Source: Clostridiales bacterium
Lineage (GTDB): Bacteria; Bacillota; Clostridia; Lachnospirales; Lachnospiraceae
NCBI GenBank assembly: GCA_019420405.1
Contig: JAHZHF010000027.1
Location: 1 to 20,072, forward strand
Length of the DNA stretch: 20,072 nt
Reading direction: 5' to 3'
Position 1 is the first letter of the stretch. Every line of letters starts with the position of its first letter. Below are positions 15,721-20,072 of the stretch, one piece after another. The translations under genes were made by a program, and so were the position numbers. Below the pieces are notes generated by a model. It saw nothing but the letters and a program-made list of their open reading frames with translations, was not told the origin of the DNA and made no database searches.

Positions 15721-15726
15721 TATAAT
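15721..15726 (+). promoter_or_regulatory. Candidate -10 of the transposase promoter
   Basis: A perfect TATAAT 35 bp before the first start codon. The best -35 at a 17-bp spacing is GAGCAT (poor); TTGACC lies only 12 bp upstream. Likely a weak promoter. Confidence 0.4.
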
Positions 15727-15767
15727 GTCATCGACCAAAACAACATCCCCGAAAGGAGCCAATGCTC

Positions 15768-17234
15768 ATGAACATTATACTTTATCTTCTCACCATCATT
15801 CAATACCTTTATCAGATGAATTGCTGGTTATTAAATTTTATCTGCAGATACATCCCACTCAAGCAGTGGGCATTTGATGATTCCCATTCCCCGAAATACC
15901 AAAAATTTAAAGTCGATAAACTTCCCAGAATCCAGTTCCATCAGCATGAGTGGCACTGGCAGTTCCTCATCCCTTACCTTGAACACCGTTACGGCAAAAA
16001 GATCAAGCCGATCTCCCGGCGGAAACCCTGCGACATCCCTGATGATTGCCATTGTCCTTCCTGTGGTGCTCCTAAGCTTTATCTCTACCGCAATAATGGC
16101 AAAGCCGGACAGCTCAGCTGCAAAGTATGCAGCACCAACTTCTCTCCCGAAGAGAACCGCTTCTCTAAGCAGTTTACCCTGCGCTGTCCTCACTGCGGGA
16201 AAGCTCTTGTAGCTAAAAAAGAACGGAAACACTTCATCCTCCATAAATGCGTGAATCCCGAGTGTCCTTACTATCTCCACAATCTGAAGAAAGTTGATAA
16301 GAAGGATCTGCTGGAGGACTTCGGAAAGAATAAATACAAACTTCATTACATCTACCGTCAGTTCACGATAGATTTTTTCCGCATGGACTTAAATACTCTT
16401 CCAAAGGGAGCTTCTTCCCTGAAGTTCAGCAGGCATAACGCCCATGTTATGTCACTGTGCCTGACCCTCCGCGTAAACCTCGGCCTTTCGCTTAGGAAAA
16501 CTTCACAGGCTCTTAAAGACCTGTACAACATCAATATCTCTCATCAGCAGATCGCCAACTATTGTAAAACCGCCGCAATCTGCGTAAAACCCTTTGTAGA
16601 CCAGTTTCCGTACGAAAAAGGGCCGGTCTTTACTGCTGACGAAACCTATATCAAGGTCCGGGGCATCAAAACCTATGTCTGGCTTATCATGAATGCTGCC
16701 ACACGGTCCATCATCGGCTATCAGGTCTCTGACAACCGTGGAGTCGGTCCCTGTATCCTTGCCATGCGCATGGCGTTCCGTAGTCTGAAAAAGCTCCCGG
16801 AATCTTTTAAATTCATTGCAGATGGTTACAGCGCCTATCCTCTGGCCGCCATGGAGTTCGCCAAAAAGTTTGGGGAAGCATTCACCTTCCAGATCACACA
16901 GGTAATCGGACTTACCAACGACGATGCCGTCTCCAAAGAGCACCGCCCTTTCAAACAGATGATCGAACGGCTCAACCGTACTTATAAATCCTCTTACCGA
17001 ATGACAAACGGCTTTGACAACATCGACGGCGCCAACTATGACCTAGCTCTCTGGGTGGCTTACTACAACTTTCTCAGGCCGCATAAACACAACAACTACC
17101 GGGTCCTCAATAAAGTAGAACACTTAGAGAATGCGGACAATATGCCCGGCAAGTGGCAGCTGCTCATCTTCCTCGGTCAACAGACCATCCTACAGATGCA
17201 GAAATCAGGAAACGAGGATACAGTCTGTTCCTAG
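15768..17234 (+). CDS. IS transposase, DDE type with N-terminal zinc ribbons
   Basis: 488 residues. A hydrophobic start, then two cysteine-rich zinc-binding segments (C96-x2-C99 with C118-x2-C121; C140-x2-C143 with C161-x4-C166), a helical DNA-binding region with LGLSLRKTSQAL and NISHQQIANY (HTH-like, about 238-266), then the DDE core: TADETYIKV (D291), IADGYSAY (D352), and E391 or E400 in SKEHRPFKQMIERLNR. The IS6/IS240 catalytic domain is usually within a protein of about 230 residues, so the zinc-rich N-terminal half is a large extension. The ATG at 15768 is 9 nt after GAAAGGAG; an ATG at 15762 is only 3 nt away and less likely. Confidence 0.9.
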   Translation: MNIILYLLTIIQYLYQMNCWLLNFICRYIPLKQWAFDDSHSPKYQKFKVDKLPRIQFHQHEWHWQFLIPYLEHRYGKKIKPISRRKPCDIPDDCHCPSCGAPKLYLYRNNGKAGQLSCKVCSTNFSPEENRFSKQFTLRCPHCGKALVAKKERKHFILHKCVNPECPYYLHNLKKVDKKDLLEDFGKNKYKLHYIYRQFTIDFFRMDLNTLPKGASSLKFSRHNAHVMSLCLTLRVNLGLSLRKTSQALKDLYNINISHQQIANYCKTAAICVKPFVDQFPYEKGPVFTADETYIKVRGIKTYVWLIMNAATRSIIGYQVSDNRGVGPCILAMRMAFRSLKKLPESFKFIADGYSAYPLAAMEFAKKFGEAFTFQITQVIGLTNDDAVSKEHRPFKQMIERLNRTYKSSYRMTNGFDNIDGANYDLALWVAYYNFLRPHKHNNYRVLNKVEHLENADNMPGKWQLLIFLGQQTILQMQKSGNEDTVCS

Positions 17235-17477
17235 ATTCGAAGCCAGAGATAACAACTCAGCCATCCCGGAGGGATTTACCCTTGATGGCACACAAAAGCA
17301 ATGCTAAAATGCTGTGACCCAGACGGAGAAACCAGCCTGTTCCTGAGTTCATCGCCGTCGATAAGTTGTTCAGAGCATTGCTTTTGTGTGCTGTCAAGGG
17401 TGGCGTAAGCTGCCATCAAACTTCATATCTGCAATTTTCAAGGTTCAATCTGAGCCTATTTCTTTGACTCTGTTTTT
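17235..17477 (+). other. Non-coding 3' part of the insertion sequence
   Basis: About 240 nt after the transposase stop hold no gene. The main feature is a 28-bp near-perfect inverted repeat, arms 17278-17305 and 17374-17401 with two mismatches and a 68-nt loop, and smaller nested hairpins such as GCCATC/GATGGC (17260-17289). It could terminate transcription entering or leaving the element, or be a structural end for transposition. Confidence 0.7.
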
Positions 17478-17939
17478 TCATAACTCATTTGACACTACCA
17501 GATTTTCTTCTTTAAGGAGCCGCTCGAAATTCTCTACATATTTGTCGGACAGCCGGATAAACAGGCTTCTCTCTTCTCCGCTCATCTCTTGGAAAGCCCG
17601 GTTCTCCGCTTCCACTATGGGTCTGATCCTTTCGTCAATAAATTTTCTTCCCGCCTCTGTCAGACGAATATGCTTATCCCGTCCGTTCCCTTTTTCCAGA
17701 TAAAGATAGCCTCTGCGCTCCAGATTTCTTACCGAAGAGTGGATCGTCTGTTTGCTTATATAAGCCTCACGGCAGACATCCTTTTGCAGACAGCCGTCTC
17801 CCAGGACGCAGACCACATACATAATGGTAAACGCACTGTCCGAGATACCCAGTTTTAAAGCGGTCTCATGGTACAGTTCGTCAAGCTCTTTGTAAAGCCT
17901 GTTGAATTCCTGCACTTCGTATTCCTGATGGATCTTCAT
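17478..17939 (-). CDS. MarR-family regulator with C-terminus altered by the insertion sequence
   Basis: 153 residues of the winged-helix MarR family. Recognition region YISKQTIHSSVRNLERRGYL, wing EKGNGRDKHIRLTEAGRKF. The last residues VVSNEL and the stop are read from the insertion sequence's right end. Joining the two flanks at one copy of AGATTTTC restores ...KEENLVEDRS followed by a TGA that overlaps the exporter ATG, giving a 152-residue protein. Only the tail beyond the dimerisation helix changes, so the protein probably still folds. GGAGG precedes the ATG at 17939. It likely represses its own operon, hence the exporter, in response to a small molecule. Confidence 0.9.
   Translation of the reverse strand: MKIHQEYEVQEFNRLYKELDELYHETALKLGISDSAFTIMYVVCVLGDGCLQKDVCREAYISKQTIHSSVRNLERRGYLYLEKGNGRDKHIRLTEAGRKFIDERIRPIVEAENRAFQEMSGEERSLFIRLSDKYVENFERLLKEENLVVSNEL
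17500..17507 (+). repeat. Target site duplication, right copy
   Basis: AGATTTTC directly outside the right inverted repeat, inside the MarR coding sequence; identical to 15611-15618. Confidence 0.9.
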
Positions 17940-17953
17940 TGCATTTCCTCCAA

Positions 17954-17994
17954 AGTCCGATTTCGTACCATCGATTATAGTCCGATTTCAGACT
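17954..17994 (-). promoter_or_regulatory. Two palindromic operators for the MarR-type regulator
   Basis: AGTCCGATTTCGTACC (17954-17969) and AGTCCGATTTCAGACT (17979-17994) share a 16-bp form with the dyad AGTC-N-GA...TC-N-GACT. Their centres are 25 bp apart. One fills the -35/-10 spacer, the other covers the transcription start region, as expected of autorepression. Confidence 0.65.
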
Positions 17995-18002
17995 TAAGTC
18001 AA
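17974..18002 (-). promoter_or_regulatory. Consensus sigma-A promoter of the MarR-exporter operon
   Basis: On the minus strand TTGACT (17997-18002), a 17-bp spacer and TATAAT (17974-17979), with the MarR start 35 nt after the -10. Confidence 0.85.
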
Positions 18003-18017
18003 GAGATTTCCTGAGCA

Positions 18018-18665
18018 CTAGTGAACCAGATGTAACAATCCGCTCTCTTTCCCATCCCTCTGATAAATATCCACACAGTTCACCAGCGCCCCGCCATCCG
18101 AGTACGCCGGAAACAGAAATCCGCACTCCGGTTCTCCCGGCTCATAGCCGCCGCTCACCGGACATACCGCACAGATCAGATACTCGAACATCTGCTCCGA
18201 CTCGCCCAGACGCTCATGATCCGCCGCCTTCGCAGGAATATCATATCGGTCATGAAAAAGAAATATTCCGTACTCGCTGTCGGACTGATATTTCTCTGCC
18301 ACCAAATCATAAAACACATCGAGAAGCGCATCATTTTCCAGTCCGGAGGCCCGCGCTCCCATCAGGAGCTGCCAGACACTGTCCCTGCCCCTTGCCGATT
18401 CCGGGATCACGTATCGTTTCACCTCTCTGTTCGTCTCCCCAAAAGGGATCGTTTTCGCAATTTCGAGATTTTTCGCCTTATCCGAACCGGACAGTTTCAG
18501 AAATCTGGTATTAAACGTCCCATCAATGAAACCGTCAGGATCAACGTAAGCCCCCGCGATTCTCGTAATCGAAGACCGTTTCACGTTCATCCGCCTAGTC
18601 AGGGCAAGCATATCCTCACGGTCAATTTCTATTGTTTTCCATTCTGTATTATCATTTATGTTCAT
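18018..18665 (-). CDS. DUF4317-family protein, apparently C-terminally short
   Basis: 215 residues. SSITRIAGAYVDPDG near the N-terminus and YLICAVCPVSGGYEPGEPECGFLFPAYSDGGALVNCVDIYQ near the C-terminus resemble the DUF4317 family of Clostridia, function unknown. Family members as I remember them run to about 380-400 residues and continue well past this FPA(Y/F)SD region; here the frame closes shortly after, 16 nt before the MarR promoter. The ATG at 18665 is chosen for its GGGGA ribosome site; the open frame extends 32 codons upstream without support. It may be a natural short form or a remnant whose 3' half was replaced by the MarR-exporter unit. Confidence 0.7.
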   Translation of the reverse strand: MNINDNTEWKTIEIDREDMLALTRRMNVKRSSITRIAGAYVDPDGFIDGTFNTRFLKLSGSDKAKNLEIAKTIPFGETNREVKRYVIPESARGRDSVWQLLMGARASGLENDALLDVFYDLVAEKYQSDSEYGIFLFHDRYDIPAKAADHERLGESEQMFEYLICAVCPVSGGYEPGEPECGFLFPAYSDGGALVNCVDIYQRDGKESGLLHLVH

Positions 18666-18807
18666 TTTTAATCCCCATAAAACACGGGCGTCCTGAGCCC
18701 GCATTTTCTTTCTCTTGATATAACAAAATACTATCAAAATCAACCTGCACCGAAGGAACAATCACAATACTTAATCCGCCTCCTCCGTAATGAAACGAAG
18801 GTACCCT

Positions 18808-19167
18808 TTAGTACACTTCCGCCCCGAACGGCATCAGCGCCAGCTTGGCAAGTTTGAAGTGCTGCATTCCAAACGGGATCCCGATGATCGTGACACACAG
18901 AAGCATCCCAAATGCCAGATGTTCCAGCGCCAGCGGCACTCCGGAAATGATCAGCCACAGCACGTTCAGAATCAGCGACCCTGCCCCGCCTCCGTACTGC
19001 ACCTCTTTCCCAAACGGGAAGAAACTAAGCGACGCCAACTTAAAACACTGCATTCCTATTGGGATTCCCACAATCGTTATGCACCAGAGACAGCCTGCAA
19101 GGCCCCAGCTCAATCCGCTGATCAGTCCGCCGAAGATAAACCATAAAACATTTCCCAGACATCCCAT
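18808..19167 (-). CDS. yccF: YccF-family inner membrane protein
   Basis: 119 residues made of two similar halves, each NVLW(F/L)I...(C/V)TI(V/I)GIP(I/F)GMQ-FKLA...PFG-EV, the YccF (DUF307) signature. Hydrophobic segments within each half suggest a small multi-spanning membrane protein. Its biochemical role is unknown. The start lies one nucleotide after the upstream gene's stop (TAA-T-ATG), so the two are co-translated and under the manganese-type riboswitch further upstream. Confidence 0.93.
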   Translation of the reverse strand: MGCLGNVLWFIFGGLISGLSWGLAGCLWCITIVGIPIGMQCFKLASLSFFPFGKEVQYGGGAGSLILNVLWLIISGVPLALEHLAFGMLLCVTIIGIPFGMQHFKLAKLALMPFGAEVY

Positions 19168-19168
19168 A

Positions 19169-19633
19169 TTACCTGACCTCCCTGTAATTTTTAATCTGCT
19201 CCATCAATGCTTCCACATGAAAGATTGCATCATCGATATCTTCCAGTGTATTCCGAACTCTGCTCTGCACCATATAATCTGCGACCGGCCCGTCAAAAAA
19301 GAAATCCGCAAACGAAAGGAAACTTCCGATCTCCATCCGGAGATCAGCTGTTACGTGGATATCTTTTAATTCTTTTTCAAAGGCTTCCAGATCTTTCTTC
19401 GCCTGTGCAAGCTGGGGTTCCGCCGTATCCATTTTCGAGTGTTTGATAAAATTCGTAATGAGCCCTCCGCCAAACAGATCGGCCATTCCCCATTTTTTCG
19501 CACTGTTCAGAGTATCTCGGGCAATGTAGAGACTCCACAGAGCTTTCTCGCCCGCTGTTTCTGCCTGTTCCAGTTCACGCTTCCCCGAGATTTCATGTTT
19601 CATTTGTGTTTTCTGAATTTCATTTTCCTTCAT
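19169..19633 (-). CDS. Uncharacterised protein, riboswitch-controlled
   Basis: 154 residues, soluble, highly charged and helical, with a coiled-coil-like middle (QLAQAKKDLEAFEKELKDI) and a C-terminal helix (VRNTLEDIDDAIFHVEALMEQIKN). A Gly-rich stretch MADLFGGGLITNFIKHSKMD stands out as likely conserved. No signal peptide, membrane segment or catalytic motif. The ATG at 19633 has AAGGAGAG a few bases upstream; an in-frame start 15 codons earlier has no such site. First gene behind the riboswitch and coupled to yccF, so a role in manganese homeostasis or envelope stress is possible but unproven. Confidence 0.75.
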   Translation of the reverse strand: MKENEIQKTQMKHEISGKRELEQAETAGEKALWSLYIARDTLNSAKKWGMADLFGGGLITNFIKHSKMDTAEPQLAQAKKDLEAFEKELKDIHVTADLRMEIGSFLSFADFFFDGPVADYMVQSRVRNTLEDIDDAIFHVEALMEQIKNYREVR

Positions 19634-19720
19634 CTTTTCTCTCCTTCTCTCCAGCAAGTTATGCGGCAGAGGAGGCATTTATAATAAGTGAAGCCTGTTT
19701 CGGAGTCCCTTTCGTATGAT

Positions 19721-19763
19721 AAAAAAAGACCTTTATCATGACCTCTGCCACAATAAAAGTCTT
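19721..19763 (-). terminator. Riboswitch expression-platform terminator
   Basis: On the minus strand AAGACTTTTAT (19753-19763) pairs with ATAAAGGTCTT (19726-19736), followed by T residues. Its 5' arm is the same AGACTTTT that closes the aptamer's first stem, so the two folds exclude each other: ligand-stabilised aptamer prevents termination, an ON switch. Confidence 0.8.
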
Positions 19764-19847
19764 GCTATCTCATTTGCTACGGGTGCTTCTCAGCACCGAT
19801 TGACGATTACAAAACCACCCTTGCGGGCGTTCAGCTACTCCCTTTCG
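19753..19847 (-). ncRNA. yybP-ykoY (Mn2+) riboswitch aptamer
   Basis: On the minus strand the segment begins GAAAGGGAGTAGC, has a CGCCC/GGGTG hairpin, then ATCGTCAATCGG, a GGTGCT/AGCACC hairpin, and ends GCAAATGAGATAGCAAGAC followed by TTTTAT. The GGGAGTAGC and CGTCAA blocks and the GCAAGAC closing strand are the conserved parts of the yybP-ykoY class as I remember it, which binds Mn2+ and usually turns on exporters (MntP, TerC-like, P-type ATPases). First stem: AAAGG with CTTTT. Here it leads an unknown gene and yccF. Confidence 0.85.
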
Positions 19848-19860
19848 ATTGCTTGGGATG

Positions 19861-19889
19861 AATATAGCACATACACGGGTGTTTGTCAA
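19861..19889 (-). promoter_or_regulatory. Promoter of the riboswitch transcript
   Basis: Minus-strand TTGACA (19884-19889), 17-bp spacer, TATATT (19861-19866), immediately ahead of the aptamer: close to sigma-A consensus. Confidence 0.85.
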
Positions 19890-19956
19890 TTAAATTGTAA
19901 TAGTTCAGTCTTTTCTTCCATACACTGTTTAGAAAATATCTGGGAATCATCCTGCT

Positions 19957-20040
19957 ATGAATAATTATTATCCTTTTATCAACACACCTCTTCCATACGC
20001 ATACGACGCGCTTGAACCTCCCAAGTTTGCCACTTGCTAA
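19957..20040 (+). pseudogene. sodA: 5' fragment of an Fe/Mn superoxide dismutase gene
   Basis: Reading from the ATG at 19957 gives MNNYYPF, then TPLPYAYDALEP, which is the N-terminal signature of Fe/Mn superoxide dismutases (normally followed by a segment such as YIDTKTM and the HHDKH metal region). After ALEP the frame reads PKFATC and stops at 20040, and none of the three frames to the window end restores the family. The sequence just beyond the break contains a small palindrome, CAAGT-TTGCC-ACTTG, perhaps the end of an inserted element. Ribosome site weak. The window ends at 20072, so whether the gene resumes further on is unknown. Confidence 0.6.
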
Positions 20041-20072
20041 TTACTTACATAATAAAATATTTCCTGATTTTG

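Larger units (their letters stand above)
15619..17499 (+). mobile_element. Complete insertion sequence, IS6/IS240-like transposase, 1881 bp
   Basis: Bounded by perfect 12-bp inverted repeats GGTAGTGTCAAA (15619-15630) and TTTGACACTACC (17488-17499) and flanked by an 8-bp duplication, AGATTTTC. It holds one transposase gene and a long 3' palindrome. An 8-bp duplication and the ADETYIKV catalytic region fit the IS6 family, but the terminal sequence is not that of IS26 and the element is more than twice the size of a typical IS6 member, so it may be a distant branch. Intact ends, intact duplication and an intact reading frame indicate a recent insertion. Confidence 0.92.

Noticed and set aside
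15831..16943. Two minus-strand open frames inside the transposase gene (15831-16346 and 16503-16943)
   Set aside because: Both are shadows of the transposase frame with no domain of their own.
19716..19964. An 82-codon plus-strand frame across the riboswitch region
   Set aside because: It runs antisense through the aptamer and terminator and has no recognisable protein features.

Overview
The window looks like a chromosomal segment of a Gram-positive anaerobe of the Lachnospiraceae/Clostridia type (Blautia, Dorea or Ruminococcus-like). This is inferred from GGAGG-type ribosome binding sites, a DUF4317 protein, a sialate-type ABC importer without its own ATPase, and an EtfB-EtfA-lactate dehydrogenase trio of the acetogen lctBCD type. 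No rRNA, tRNA or CRISPR was seen.

Region A (about 240-11,500, all minus strand) is one long catabolic cluster. In transcription order it holds a DapA/NanA-family aldolase, a lipoprotein solute-binding protein, two CUT1 permeases, an iron-ADH-fold dehydrogenase most like YbdH/HcxA, NanE, a ROK kinase (probable NanK), an RpiR-type regulator, then after an intrinsic terminator EtfB, EtfA (with an extra Fe-S domain) and a GlcD-type FAD dehydrogenase. NanE and the kinase point to sialic acid or an N-acetylmannosamine-releasing relative: importer, aldolase (ManNAc + pyruvate), kinase, epimerase to GlcNAc-6-P. The three redox genes are not part of the textbook nan pathway and suggest that a 2-oxo/2-hydroxy acid is also handled. 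A sigma-A promoter with two spaced A/T-rich palindromes lies upstream.

Region B (about 11,580-18,002) is visibly more G/C-rich. It holds a MarR regulator and a heterodimeric ABC multidrug-type exporter, originally one operon with an ATGA overlap. An 1881-bp insertion sequence with 12-bp inverted repeats and an 8-bp target duplication now sits at the MarR/exporter junction and has replaced the last MarR codons. The MarR promoter carries two palindromic operators.

Region C (about 18,018-20,072) holds a DUF4317 protein that looks short at its C-terminus, a YccF membrane protein, an unknown 154-aa protein, and upstream of these a yybP-ykoY (Mn2+) riboswitch with a consensus promoter and an overlapping terminator. 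Divergent from it is the first part of a superoxide dismutase gene whose recognisable homology stops after about 20 codons.

Two copies of an approximately 95-nt hairpin element with apparent compensatory base changes flank region A (positions 12-107 and 11,585-11,676). I cannot assign them to a known family.
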